Shown here: positions 24,660 to 33,507 of the stretch, piece after piece
Numbering within the stretch: position 1 is the stretch's first letter
Layout: every line of letters starts with the position of its first letter
Assembly: GCA_020438355.1 (NCBI GenBank)
Contig: JAGQUT010000006.1
Span: 1 to 64,000, forward strand
DNA: 64,000 nt
Direction: 5' to 3'
Origin: Solirubrobacterales bacterium
GTDB taxonomy: Bacteria; Actinomycetota; Thermoleophilia; Solirubrobacterales; 70-9
The notes under the pieces: model-generated
Databases searched by the model: none
What the model was told of the DNA's origin: nothing
What the model saw: only the letters and a program-made list of their open reading frames with translations
Translations under genes and position numbers: made by a program

Positions 24660-25237
24660 GCGAGGAACTGGGTGTGGACGTCGACGTCCGAAAGATCGTC
24701 ACCGTGATCGAGGAGGTCCACACCGAGGGCGGCCGGGGCGACGAAGGCGGACCCCTGAAGAAGGTTGCCGTCGCCGTGGTCTTCCGCAACCCCTATGCGG
24801 GCCAGCCCTTCACCGAAGATCTCTCGGAGCTGATTGATGCCTCTGCCGGACTGGGCAAGCTGATCGGTGAACGAGCCAACGAGGCAATCGATGGCGAGGT
24901 CGAGAGCCACGGCAAGGCCGTTCTGATCGGAACCGGTGGCGAGCAGGAACACGGCAACGCCGCCAAGACGACTGCCTTCGGCAACCCCTTCCGTGAGGGC
25001 TTCGGTGGTGGCAAGGCATGGTTGCCTTCGACCACCAAGAGGTGCGCGCCGGGGGCCACCGTGGACGTACCCCTCTGCTACAAGGACGAGATCTGGGTCC
25101 GGTCCCATTACGACACGATCACGATCCAGATCGAAGATGCCCCGGCTCCTGACGAGATCGTCCTGATCGGGGCGGTGGCCTCGCGTGGGCGCCTCAACTC
25201 CCGGGTTGGCGGCAAGACCAAGGAAGAGGTCGAGTAG
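24656..25237 (+). CDS. DUF1185 (AA_synth) family protein
   Basis: A 193-residue protein of the Pfam family called amino acid synthesis (DUF1185). It starts R-K-I-V-T-V-I-E-E-V-H-T-E-G-G-R, then the V-A-V-V-F-R-N-P-Y-A-G strand, G-T-G-G-E-Q-E-H-G-N-A and a C-terminal G-A-V-A-S-R-G-R-L-N-S-R. Published structures of the family show a chorismate-mutase-like trimeric fold; no reaction is established as far as I know. I start at GTG 24656, which overlaps the amidase stop (GTGA) and follows an AGGAGG site. Repeated linkage to amide hydrolases, as here, supports a role in ring or amide catabolism. Confidence 0.85.
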   Translation: MSEELGVDVDVRKIVTVIEEVHTEGGRGDEGGPLKKVAVAVVFRNPYAGQPFTEDLSELIDASAGLGKLIGERANEAIDGEVESHGKAVLIGTGGEQEHGNAAKTTAFGNPFREGFGGGKAWLPSTTKRCAPGATVDVPLCYKDEIWVRSHYDTITIQIEDAPAPDEIVLIGAVASRGRLNSRVGGKTKEEVE

Positions 25238-25298
25238 AGACCATGGCCCGGGCCGGCAAAAGGATTGCGGCGCGGGCCGCGCGGAGGTCTGAAGGCCG

Positions 25299-26453
25299 GT
25301 GAGCCGAAGCCTGGAAATCCGCAACCTCTCCGGAATGGTTACCGGGCGGCTGAACGATGACATCCTGACCCCGGAGGTCATACGGGTGGAGAACGGCCTG
25401 ATCAGCGGATTCGAGCCCGGCCCCGATCCGGACGTAGTGCTCGACGCGGGCGGGGCCGTTGTGTGCCCGGGCCTGATCGACTCCCACGCCCACGTCGTCT
25501 TCGGCGACTGGACCCCAAGACAGGGCACGCTGGGCTGGATCGAGTCCTCGATGCACGGCGGCGTCACCTCGATGATGTCGGCATCCGAAGTCCACCTGCC
25601 AGGCCGGCCGAGAGACCGGGAAGGCGTGATGGCGCTCGCGATCGCCGCCCAGCGGGCTTTCGAAAATTTCAGGCCTGGCGGGGTGAAAGTGATGGCCGGT
25701 TCGGTGATTATCGAGCCGACCCTGGAAGCCGGGGACTTCGCCGAACTGAAGGAGAACGGAGTCTGGCTTGCCAAGGTCGGGTTTGGTGACTTCAACCCCC
25801 AGGCCGATGCGGCGCCCCTGGTCAGAGCGGCCCAGGAGAACGGCTTTGTGGTGATGAACCACACCGGCGGAGCGTCGATCCCGGATTCCTCGCCCGTGAC
25901 GATCGAGGACGTTCTCGCCCTCGGGTGCGACATCATCGGTCACGCCAACGGTGGAACCACGGCGCTCCCAGATGAAGATCTTCCCCGGCTTTTCGACGCG
26001 CCCGGCGCGATACAGCTGGTCCAGGCTGGAAACCTCCGTTCCAGCACCCAGATCGTCGAGATCGCATGGGAAGAAGACCGGCTGGAAAGGCTTGTCCTGG
26101 CAACCGACACCCCGACCGGCACCGGCGTCATGCCTCTCGGAATGATCAAGACCGTCTGCGAGATCTCATCCCTTTGCGGGATGGCGGCACCCAAGGCCCT
26201 CGCCCTCGCTACCGGCAACAACGGAGCAGTGCTCGGTGTCGAGCAGGGCGTCCTCGCTGAGGGCCGGCCTGCCGATCTCTTCTGCTGCTTCCGCCCGCTC
26301 GGCTCCTCCCAGAACGGACCACTGGAGTCAATCGAGTACGGCGACATCCCCGGCATTGCCGCCGTCGTAATCGACGGCGAGGTTCGCGCCCTCCGGTCGC
26401 GGAACACCCCCGCTCCCGACGGAGCCTGCGAAATCAAGGAGAAACATGGCTGA
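25299..26453 (+). CDS. enamidase-like amidohydrolase
   Basis: A 384-residue amidohydrolase whose motif string closely follows enamidase of anaerobic nicotinate catabolism (Eubacterium barkeri), as I recall that sequence: H-A-H-V (His63, His65), G-D-W-T-P-R-Q, M-H-G-G-V-T-S-M, P-G-R-P, G-V-K-V, H-T-G-G-A-S-I-P (His188), I-G-H-A-N-G-G-T (His215), T-D-T-P-T-G-T-G, and D-I-P-G-I near the end. Enamidase opens tetrahydro-6-oxonicotinate, releasing ammonia and 2-formylglutarate. A Lys (~159) stands where I recall a bridging Glu in that enzyme. It is the fourth gene of the run; its stop overlaps the next start by eight bases. Confidence 0.82.
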   Translation: MSRSLEIRNLSGMVTGRLNDDILTPEVIRVENGLISGFEPGPDPDVVLDAGGAVVCPGLIDSHAHVVFGDWTPRQGTLGWIESSMHGGVTSMMSASEVHLPGRPRDREGVMALAIAAQRAFENFRPGGVKVMAGSVIIEPTLEAGDFAELKENGVWLAKVGFGDFNPQADAAPLVRAAQENGFVVMNHTGGASIPDSSPVTIEDVLALGCDIIGHANGGTTALPDEDLPRLFDAPGAIQLVQAGNLRSSTQIVEIAWEEDRLERLVLATDTPTGTGVMPLGMIKTVCEISSLCGMAAPKALALATGNNGAVLGVEQGVLAEGRPADLFCCFRPLGSSQNGPLESIEYGDIPGIAAVVIDGEVRALRSRNTPAPDGACEIKEKHG

Positions 26454-27027
26454 AGTGATCGTTCCCGCCCGCGAGGCGCGGACCATGGAAGTGAAAAAGG
26501 GCCAGGTCCTGGAGATCGTCGACCTCGAAGGCCAGCAGGTCGGCGACTTCACTGCATGGCTCTCCAGCGACCACGACGAGTACCTGTCACCCAGCCACAC
26601 GGTGTCCTCGCTCTCGAAACTCGTACCAGAGGTGGGTGACTCGATTCTCTCCAACCACCGCCGGCCTCTCTTCAGGATCACCCGGGATGACGTGGGCCGC
26701 CACGACCTCGTCGTTCCCTGTTGCGATCCGGAGCGTTACGCGATCGACTACGGCGAGCCAGACCACGGTTCGTGCCTGCTTTCGCTCCAGGCGGCGATCG
26801 GCGGGTCGGAGCTTCCGCTGAGGGGGGAGATGTGCTGGAACGTCTTCATGAACAACCAGATTGAAGACGGCAAGATCGTCACTTACGAGCCACCCCACCC
26901 GGCCGGTTCCACGATCGCGATGGAAGTCCTCGAAGACATGATCGTCGCGCTTTCAGCCTGTCCGCAGGACATCTCTGCCGTCAACGCGTACAACCCGACT
27001 CCGATGGCACTGAGGACGAGTGACTGA
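26446..27027 (+). CDS. DUF1989 (urea-carboxylase-associated) family protein
   Basis: A 193-residue protein with the DUF1989 pattern: E-V-I-V-P-A-R-E-A-R, V-D-L-E-G-Q-Q-V-G-D-F, D-E-Y-L-S-P-S-H-T, Y-G-E-P-D-H-G-S-C and M-C-W-N-V-F-M-N. The Asp, Cys and His positions are probable metal ligands. In guanidine catabolism two such proteins form carboxyguanidine deiminase; here there is only one copy and no urea carboxylase or allophanate hydrolase nearby, so a different deiminase or deaminase step is more likely. Overlaps its upstream neighbour by eight bases. Confidence 0.83.
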   Translation: MAEVIVPAREARTMEVKKGQVLEIVDLEGQQVGDFTAWLSSDHDEYLSPSHTVSSLSKLVPEVGDSILSNHRRPLFRITRDDVGRHDLVVPCCDPERYAIDYGEPDHGSCLLSLQAAIGGSELPLRGEMCWNVFMNNQIEDGKIVTYEPPHPAGSTIAMEVLEDMIVALSACPQDISAVNAYNPTPMALRTSD

Positions 27028-27705
27028 GTGACCGGAAGCGTCCCGACAACCGCTGCCGAAGTGAGCGAGGCCGCCCGGATCATCACCGGGGCCGGTCTCG
27101 TCGAAGCGTTCGGTCACGTGTCTGTACGGGACGGGGACGGCTTCATGATCACGGCCACCCGGCCGCTTGGCGCCTCCACAGAAGAGGACGTCCACTACCT
27201 CGACCGTGATGGCCGGGCCGCCGAGGGGGCCAGCGACGTGCCGCTTGAGGCTCCGATGCACTCCGCGGTCTACGCGGCGCGGGACGATGTCAACGCGATC
27301 TGCCGGACCCACTCTCCGGCAGCGGTCAGGGCCGGAGCACGCGGTCAGGTGCCGCCCCTGGTCCACGGTCTCGGTGGCCTGGCGGGAGAGCTCGCCTGGT
27401 GCGGGAGGACCGACCTGGTCGCCGACCCCGAGGCCGGCCGGGAGATCGCAAACGAACTTGGTGGCGCTGACGCGCTGCTGATCCGCGGGAACGGATCGAT
27501 CGCGACCGGGCGGAGCCTGGGCGAAGCGGTCGTGAGGGCCCGCTACCTGGAGGAGAGGTGCCTGGTCAGCGAGGGGCTGGATCCGGAGGAAGGTTGGAGG
27601 GCCGACCTGCTGGAACCCCGCGCCAGGTGGTTCGACAAGGAAACGACCCGGGCCTGGGCCTGGTTGCGATGGAGGTATGGAGGAGAAACACAGGCATCGC
27701 CTTGA
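27028..27705 (+). CDS. class II aldolase/adducin-family protein
   Basis: A 225-residue class II aldolase-type enzyme. The N-terminal G-L-V-E-A-F-G-H-V-S-V-R segment, the conserved P-L-E-A-P-M-H-S-A-V-Y, and H-S-P-A-A-V (where many members have H-x-H) are visible. So are the late G-N-G-S-I-A-T-G-R-S-L-G-E-A segment and the Y-L-E-E-R helix. Family members are aldolases, epimerases or decarboxylases using Zn or another divalent metal. It starts with GTG directly after the TGA of the DUF1989 gene. It may cleave or decarboxylate the linear acid left after ring opening. Confidence 0.84.
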   Translation: MTGSVPTTAAEVSEAARIITGAGLVEAFGHVSVRDGDGFMITATRPLGASTEEDVHYLDRDGRAAEGASDVPLEAPMHSAVYAARDDVNAICRTHSPAAVRAGARGQVPPLVHGLGGLAGELAWCGRTDLVADPEAGREIANELGGADALLIRGNGSIATGRSLGEAVVRARYLEERCLVSEGLDPEEGWRADLLEPRARWFDKETTRAWAWLRWRYGGETQASP

Positions 27706-27711
27706 CCCGAA

Positions 27712-27736
27712 CCGGCTGGGAGCCGGGGCGGTTTTT
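27712..27736 (+). terminator. terminator-like hairpin before the transporter genes
   Basis: CCGGCT (27712-27717) pairs with AGCCGG (27721-27726) around a GGG loop, followed four bases later by GTTTTT. It falls in the 58-base gap between the aldolase and the ABC binding protein. It could attenuate rather than stop the run, since the following genes belong to the same pathway by content. Confidence 0.55.
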
Positions 27737-27763
27737 CGGACTTACTAACCAGAGAGAGGAATC

Positions 27764-28798
27764 ATGAGTCTCACAAGTAGTTGGAAAAAGATCATGTTGT
27801 TGCTGGCGGCGACGATGGCCCTTGCGGTCGGCGTGGCAGCCTGCGGTTCAGATGACAGCAGTGATTCGGGCGATACGGGTGACACCGCGGCGGCCCAGAC
27901 CACTGACGCCACCCTGGTCCTCGACTTCATCCCGGGAGCGGTTCACTCGGGGATCTATGAAGCCGTGCAGAAGGGCTACTACGAGGAAAACGGCATCAAC
28001 CTGAAAATCATCGAGCCGACCTCGACCGCCGACACCCTGAAGCTGATCGACGCCGGCAAGGCGGAGTTTGGCATCGCGGACGGCATCGACCTCGCCACCC
28101 AGATCGTTGACGGCCGGGAGGCCCAGGGCATCATGGCGATCGCCCAGCGTCCCCCGGGTGGACTGATCACCCTTGAGGAAGACGGCATCACCGATCCGAA
28201 ACAGCTGGAAGGCGAGACCGTCGGTGTCACCGGCGTACCGTCGGACAACGCGATTCTCGACACGATCATGGCCGACGCCGGGGGCAGCTCCGACAACGTC
28301 GACGTGGTGACGATCGGCTTCAACGGTGTCCAGGCACTCGAGTCCGGAAAGGTGAAGGCATTCACCGGCTTCATTCCGGCAGATGGTGTCCAGGTGGAGG
28401 CTGACGGCTACCCGACGAAGGACTTCCCGCTCGACGAGTACGGCGGACCTTCATACCCGGGCCTGGTCGTCTTCTCGACCGAGTCAAAGATCGGCGAGGA
28501 TCCGGACCTGATGCAGGGCTTCGTCGACGCCACCATCAAGGGTTACCAGGACGCGCTGGACGATCCGGCGGCTGCGATCGACTCCCTGATCTCCCAGACC
28601 CAGGGGATCGACAAGCAGCTGGCGACCGACTCGTTTGACGCGTGGGTCCCGCTGTTCGGTCCGGCCGACACCTTCGGCCAGTTCAACGAGGAGAACCTGG
28701 AATCGCTGTCAACCTTCATGGTTGACAACGGGCTGGCGGATGAACCGATCGCGCCTGACCGTTACGCGACCACCGAGTTCACCCAGCCCAAAGAGTGA
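27764..28798 (+). CDS. ABC transporter substrate-binding lipoprotein, NMT1/THI5-like
   Basis: A 344-residue binding lipoprotein: hydrophobic signal with lipobox V-A-A-C (Cys ~28), a Ser/Asp/Thr-rich linker, then an NMT1-type fold (F-I-P-G-A-V-H-S-G-I-Y-E-A-V-Q-K-G-Y-Y, G-K-A-E-F-G-I-A-D-G). This family binds pyrimidine-like thiamine precursors, riboflavin-like rings, nitrate or sulfonates. Adjacent to ring-opening hydrolases, a heterocyclic ligand is the best guess. It leads an importer of three genes (binding protein, ATPase, permease). Confidence 0.88.
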   Translation: MSLTSSWKKIMLLLAATMALAVGVAACGSDDSSDSGDTGDTAAAQTTDATLVLDFIPGAVHSGIYEAVQKGYYEENGINLKIIEPTSTADTLKLIDAGKAEFGIADGIDLATQIVDGREAQGIMAIAQRPPGGLITLEEDGITDPKQLEGETVGVTGVPSDNAILDTIMADAGGSSDNVDVVTIGFNGVQALESGKVKAFTGFIPADGVQVEADGYPTKDFPLDEYGGPSYPGLVVFSTESKIGEDPDLMQGFVDATIKGYQDALDDPAAAIDSLISQTQGIDKQLATDSFDAWVPLFGPADTFGQFNEENLESLSTFMVDNGLADEPIAPDRYATTEFTQPKE

Positions 28799-28829
28799 TC
28801 AGGGCTGACTAGGTAACAGGAGTATCGAC

Positions 28830-29654
28830 TTGTCGGAAACCCCGAAACTCAAGATCGAAGGTCTGTCAAAGACCTATGGAGGTGTCGGTGGCGGCGAGAA
28901 CGTCACCGCACTGAAGGATGTCGGCATCGAAATAGGTGACGGCGAGTTCGTCTCGATCGTGGGTCCGTCTGGCTGCGGCAAGTCGACTCTCTTCAACATC
29001 ATCGCCGGGCTGATCCGGCCGTCGAGCGGAACTGTTCTGCTCGACGGCCGGGAGCCCGACGAACTGCTCGGACTGGTCGGGTACATGCCCCAGCGCGACT
29101 GCCTGATGCCCTGGCGCACGGTGCTCGACAACACGACCCTCGGCCTCGAGCTGAACGGTGTGAGGAAGAAGGAAGCCCACAAGCAGGCATTGGCCGAGTT
29201 CGAGAGGTTCGGGCTGGCCGGCTTCGAAAAGCACTGGCCGGCGAAGCTGTCCGGCGGAATGAAACAGCGCGCGGCGCTGCTCAGGACCTTCCTCGCCGGA
29301 CGGGACCTGATGTTGCTCGACGAGCCGTTCGGCGCGCTCGACGCCTTGACCAGGGCCAACATGCAGGAGTGGCTCCTGGACGTCTGGCAGGAAGACCGCA
29401 AGACCATTCTTTTCGTGACCCACGACGTCGAAGAAGCGATCTATCTCTCCGACAGGGTCTACGTGATGTCCGGTCGACCCGGACGCGTTTCCCTTTGTGT
29501 TGACGTTCCGCTGGAGCGACCCCGCAAGGCGGAGATAACCATGTCACCGGAGTTCCTCCTGCTCAAGCAGAAGCTGCTTCGGCCGCTCGAGGAAGCCGCC
29601 GCGGGCGGTGGACTTTTCATCGATGACCGGCCGACCCTGGAGGAGCAGATCTGA
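28830..29654 (+). CDS. ABC transporter ATPase (nitrate/sulfonate/taurine type)
   Basis: A 274-residue ABC ATPase with Walker A G-P-S-G-C-G-K-S-T, Q-loop Y-M-P-Q-R-D, signature L-S-G-G-M-K-Q-R, Walker B L-M-L-L-D-E-P-F-G-A-L-D and switch His in V-T-H-D. It energises import with the neighbouring binding protein and permease. The start is TTG at 28830 after a CAGGAG site. The C-terminal R-P-R-K-A-E-I region is usual for this subfamily. The stop overlaps the permease ATG. Confidence 0.93.
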   Translation: MSETPKLKIEGLSKTYGGVGGGENVTALKDVGIEIGDGEFVSIVGPSGCGKSTLFNIIAGLIRPSSGTVLLDGREPDELLGLVGYMPQRDCLMPWRTVLDNTTLGLELNGVRKKEAHKQALAEFERFGLAGFEKHWPAKLSGGMKQRAALLRTFLAGRDLMLLDEPFGALDALTRANMQEWLLDVWQEDRKTILFVTHDVEEAIYLSDRVYVMSGRPGRVSLCVDVPLERPRKAEITMSPEFLLLKQKLLRPLEEAAAGGGLFIDDRPTLEEQI

Positions 29655-30478
29655 TGTTCGCAAGAGGAACCAGGGCCCGTCGCCTCGCAGCGACGGTGCT
29701 CCCGCCGCTGCTCTTCGCGATCTTCGTGCTGGGCGCCTGGCAGCTTTACACGGTGGTTGGAGACATCAAGGAATCGACCCTTCCTCCGCCCACGGACATA
29801 GCCAAGGCTCTCTGGGACGACCGGTCGATGCTGATCGAGAACGCCTGGGTGACGATCAAGGAAATCCTGATCGGCTTCGTCTTCGCGATCATTCTGGGAG
29901 TCGGGATCGCGGTCCTGATCCGCAGCTCGAGAACCATCGAACGGGCGGTCTACCCCTGGCTGGTCGTCTCCCAGATGGTGCCGATCCCGGCCATCGCTCC
30001 GCTGCTGATCATCTGGTTCGGATTCGAAATGCAGCCGAAGGTGATCGTGATTGTGCTGGTCAGTTTTTTCCCGATCGCGGTCAACACGATCGACGGGCTG
30101 CGGGCGGCCGAACCGGAGCTACTCAACCTCCTGAAGACACTGAAGGCGAACGCCTGGCAGCGCTTCCGGAAAGCCCAGCTTCCGGCCGCTTTGCCTTTCC
30201 TGTTCTCCGGCCTGAAAGTGGCAGCTGCGCTTTCGGTGATCGGCGCGGTCTTCGCCGAATGGGTCGGTGCCTCGGAAGGTCTCGGGTACCTGATCCTGGT
30301 TCTGAACAACCAGACGGCCACCACCGAGATGTTTGCGGTGATCGTCACCCTCGCATCGATCGGCATCGCGCTCTTCCTGATCGTGACGCTGCTCGAGAGG
30401 CTGCTCCTGCCCTGGTACTACGAGTCCCGTGAGACCGAGGGCGAAGGCCTCCACCTGGAAGTGGAGGAGAAGGTTTGA
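29654..30478 (+). CDS. ABC transporter permease (BPD_transp_1)
   Basis: A 274-residue inner-membrane permease with about six helices. The cytoplasmic EAA-like loop is visible as L-K-T-L-K-A-N-A-W-Q-R-F-R-K-A-Q-L-P-A-A-L-P. Similar to SsuC/TauC/ThiX-type permeases. It overlaps the ATPase gene upstream (TGATG) and the next amidohydrolase downstream (TTGA), so transport and catabolic genes are translationally linked. Confidence 0.92.
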   Translation: MFARGTRARRLAATVLPPLLFAIFVLGAWQLYTVVGDIKESTLPPPTDIAKALWDDRSMLIENAWVTIKEILIGFVFAIILGVGIAVLIRSSRTIERAVYPWLVVSQMVPIPAIAPLLIIWFGFEMQPKVIVIVLVSFFPIAVNTIDGLRAAEPELLNLLKTLKANAWQRFRKAQLPAALPFLFSGLKVAAALSVIGAVFAEWVGASEGLGYLILVLNNQTATTEMFAVIVTLASIGIALFLIVTLLERLLLPWYYESRETEGEGLHLEVEEKV

Positions 30479-31869
30479 GCGAGATTGGTGAGATCACGAT
30501 CGTTCGGGGCGCCTGGGCCCTGACCATGGGCCCGGAGGGCGCGATCCGGGAGGGAGCGGTTGCCTTCGACTCTTCCGGAGTGATAACGGCGGTCGGCAAG
30601 GCAGAAGAGCTGATTGCCGCCAACCCGGATGCTTCGGTGGTCGGGGACGGCAACGGGATCGTCCTGCCGGGGTTCGTCAACGCCCACACCCACCTGACCG
30701 AAGGTCTAATCACCGGAATGGGCGAGACCGCGGTCCTCTGGGAATGGTTCGAGAGGGTCGTCAACCCCTCCGGCATCCAGATCACCCGTGAGGAAGTCGC
30801 GTTGGGTACCCGCCTGAAGGCGGTCGAGATGCTCGAGTCCGGAATCACCACGGTCAACGACATGTGCTGCCACCGGAACCTGGGGTCGCTCGCGTCCCTG
30901 GGCGCCGTCGAGGGTCTCTCGGAGATGGGAATGCGGGGCGTGGTCAGCTTTGGTGCCGAGGACATGTACGACGCGGCCCCTTCGGCCGACGTGTTCATGG
31001 CCGAGCACGAGGCGCTGGCCGACCTGATCTCGGGCGAGAAGATGATCGACTTCCGGATCGGCATTGGCACGGTTCTCGGAATGAGCGACGAACTGTTCGA
31101 GCGCACGATCAAGGCGGCAGCCGAGAACGACTGGGCGGTACATACCCACCTGGCCGAGGTTCGCGAAGAGGTCACCGAGTCGACCCTTCTTCACGGTGGA
31201 TCGACGATCCAGCACGCCGAACGAACCGGACTGCTCGACCACGAGGTGATTGCCGGGCACTGCATCTGGTGCTCGGAGACCGACATTGGCCTGCTCGCCT
31301 CGAAAGACGTCGCGGTCGCCCACAACCCGGTGGCAAACATGATCCTCGCTTCCGGTGTCTGCCCCGTTCCCAGACTGCTCAGGGAAGACGTGCGCATCGG
31401 CATCGGTACCGATGGCGCTGCCTCCAACGACTCCCAGGACATGTTCGGCGCAATCAAGGCCGCCGCCCTGCTCCAGAAGGTCCATCACCTCCAGGCGGTA
31501 GCGATGACCGCGCCACAGGTGATGGAGATGGCGACGATCGGGGGCGCCAAAGCACTCGGGATGGAGAACGAAGTCGGCAGCCTCGAGCCGGGCAAGCGGG
31601 CCGACGTGGTCCTGCTCGACGGCAACGGTCCCGAGCTGGCTGTACTCCACGATCCTTTCCAGCAGATCGTCTATGGCGCTACTCCGCGCAGCGTCTCGGA
31701 GGTCTGGGTCGACGGGAAGCTCCGGGTCACCGGTGCCGAGACCGTCGGCGTGGATCGTGTTGCCCTGGCCAGCGAAGCCCGGGAGTCCGCCCGGGATCTG
31801 GCCATTCGCGGTGAGATGAAGGGCGAGTCGGCATACGCCGGGCCCCTCGATTTCGAAGAAGGGAAGTAA
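30475..31869 (+). CDS. deaminase-type amidohydrolase (SAH/guanine deaminase, AtzA/TrzA-like)
   Basis: A 464-residue amidohydrolase. Metal ligands are seen in N-A-H-T-H-L (His71, His73), H-T-H-L-A-E-V (~222), A-G-H-C-I-W (~261) and G-T-D-G-A-A-S-N-D (~312), the pattern of S-adenosylhomocysteine/guanine deaminases and triazine hydrolases. It should remove an amino or similar group from an aromatic N-heterocycle. The TTG start overlaps the permease stop, so it probably acts on the imported compound first. The precise ring cannot be decided from sequence. Confidence 0.87.
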   Translation: MSEIGEITIVRGAWALTMGPEGAIREGAVAFDSSGVITAVGKAEELIAANPDASVVGDGNGIVLPGFVNAHTHLTEGLITGMGETAVLWEWFERVVNPSGIQITREEVALGTRLKAVEMLESGITTVNDMCCHRNLGSLASLGAVEGLSEMGMRGVVSFGAEDMYDAAPSADVFMAEHEALADLISGEKMIDFRIGIGTVLGMSDELFERTIKAAAENDWAVHTHLAEVREEVTESTLLHGGSTIQHAERTGLLDHEVIAGHCIWCSETDIGLLASKDVAVAHNPVANMILASGVCPVPRLLREDVRIGIGTDGAASNDSQDMFGAIKAAALLQKVHHLQAVAMTAPQVMEMATIGGAKALGMENEVGSLEPGKRADVVLLDGNGPELAVLHDPFQQIVYGATPRSVSEVWVDGKLRVTGAETVGVDRVALASEARESARDLAIRGEMKGESAYAGPLDFEEGK

Positions 31870-31872
31870 ACG

Positions 31873-33507
31873 ATGTCGGAAACCAGTGACGTCGTCCTGA
31901 TCGGGGCCGGCCATAACGGGCTGGTCTGCGGGGCCTACCTCGCCCGGGCTGGTCTCTCCGTGACCGTGCTCGAGTCTTCGCATTCACCGGGCGGCTGCAT
32001 CTACACCGAGGACCAGCCTTCGGGAAACCGGCTCGAACTCGGCGCCTACGAGCACGGGGGCATCCGGGGCAGCGGGGTGGCCGAGGATCTCGAACTCGAG
32101 TCGAAGTACGGACTGGTCTTCCATGAGCGCGACGAGTTCCTCTTCGCCCCCTGTGATGACGGCACCGGTCTGCCCTTCTGGAACTCTCTCGACCGCACGG
32201 TCGAGGCCCTGGCCGAGCTGCTCGGCCGTGAGGAGGCCGAGCGTTACCGCAGCTTCTCGAAATGGTCGACCGCCGCAATGGGGGTGCTCGGACAGACCGA
32301 AAACGGGCCGCCGCCGAGCCTGCGCTCGCTCGCTTCGATCGCTGACCTGACTCTGGGAGCCGAAGGTGCGCGCCTCATGCAGGCCCTTTTCGCGCCGGCA
32401 ACGGCGGTTACGGAGGCAGCCCTCGGCGACGACCGCCTTCGGGGACCGCTCGATCATTGGGCTGCCCATTCACAACAGCCGCCACAGGCTCCCGGTACCG
32501 GTGCGGGGGCCCTCTTCCTGGCCGCATCCCATGGTTCACCAGCGAGCCGTCCCGCCGGAGGCTCCCGAAGCACCGTTGAGGCCCTTGTCCGCTGCCTCGA
32601 GGACGCGGGCGGCAGGCTCCTGGTCGATGCTCCGGTCGAAAAGGTCGAGACCTCGAATGGCAGAGCGACCGCAGTGATCGCTGCCGGGCAACGCTACGAG
32701 GCGTCGAGGGCCGTTATCTCCGCGATCGATGCCCGGCGCCTCTTCCTCGGTCTGATGGACGAAAGTCAGGTTCCGGATGCGCTGCTCGCCGAGGTGCGCC
32801 GGATTCACTTCTCGCAGCACAACGTCTCGGAACTGAAGGTGGACGCAGTGATCGAGCAGGTTCCTCGGGTCAACGGACCGGACGGGATGGAGAAGGCGTT
32901 CATGCTCTCCGCGAACACCGGACGAGACATCGCACGGGCTTTCTCGAGCCTCGGCACCGGACAGTTGCCGGAGCGACCGCCGGTAATGATCGCCTTCCCG
33001 TCGACCCTCGAGTCGGGCTGGGCCCCCGAAGGGCAGGGCGTGGCCTGGCTCTCGACCTTCGTGCCCTGGACTCCGGAGCGGGGAGAGTGGGATCAGGACC
33101 TGCTCGAGGAGGCGTCCGACCTCACCTGGCGGACCGCCGAGAAAGCTCTTGGCTGGGAGATGACCGCCGTGGAGAAAAAGATGACGGGCCCGCTCGAATG
33201 GGTCGAGCGCCACGGCAACCCGGGTGCCAACCCGAATCACATCGAGATGAGCATTGACCAGTTGATGGCGATGCGACCGTCGGTCAACCTCTCCGGTTAC
33301 GCGACCCCGATCGAAGGGCTCTACCTGACCGGGGCCGGAACCCATCCCGGCGGGGGCATAACCGGCATGCCCGGGAGGAACGCGGCCGGGGTCATCCTTG
33401 AAAAACTCGGCCTCACCTCAAGGAAGCGCGGCGAGAAGCTGAGTGCCCAGGTCGCCCTGCTGAAGGATGCCCTGAAGGCAACGAGAGAACTAAGGAGAAA
33501 CGCATGA
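31873..33507 (+). CDS. FAD-dependent oxidoreductase, phytoene-desaturase/PYROXD2-like
   Basis: A 544-residue flavoprotein. The N-terminal dinucleotide fold has V-L-I-G-A-G-H-N-G-L-V-C-G-A-Y-L-A-R-A-G, then E-S-S-H-S-P-G-G-C. The C-terminus has the FAD-closing Y-L-T-G-A-G-T-H-P-G-G-G-I-T-G-M-P-G-R-N. The family includes carotenoid desaturases and uncharacterised amine/ring oxidoreductases. No carotenoid genes are nearby, so a ring desaturation or amine oxidation within the local pathway is more likely. It starts four bases after the upstream gene and overlaps the next by four. Confidence 0.87.
   Translation: MSETSDVVLIGAGHNGLVCGAYLARAGLSVTVLESSHSPGGCIYTEDQPSGNRLELGAYEHGGIRGSGVAEDLELESKYGLVFHERDEFLFAPCDDGTGLPFWNSLDRTVEALAELLGREEAERYRSFSKWSTAAMGVLGQTENGPPPSLRSLASIADLTLGAEGARLMQALFAPATAVTEAALGDDRLRGPLDHWAAHSQQPPQAPGTGAGALFLAASHGSPASRPAGGSRSTVEALVRCLEDAGGRLLVDAPVEKVETSNGRATAVIAAGQRYEASRAVISAIDARRLFLGLMDESQVPDALLAEVRRIHFSQHNVSELKVDAVIEQVPRVNGPDGMEKAFMLSANTGRDIARAFSSLGTGQLPERPPVMIAFPSTLESGWAPEGQGVAWLSTFVPWTPERGEWDQDLLEEASDLTWRTAEKALGWEMTAVEKKMTGPLEWVERHGNPGANPNHIEMSIDQLMAMRPSVNLSGYATPIEGLYLTGAGTHPGGGITGMPGRNAAGVILEKLGLTSRKRGEKLSAQVALLKDALKATRELRRNA

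Noticed and set aside
26446-27027. DUF1989 protein as half of a carboxyguanidine deiminase for guanidine catabolism
   Set aside because: That enzyme needs two paralogous subunits with urea carboxylase and allophanate hydrolase; only one DUF1989 gene and neither partner is present.
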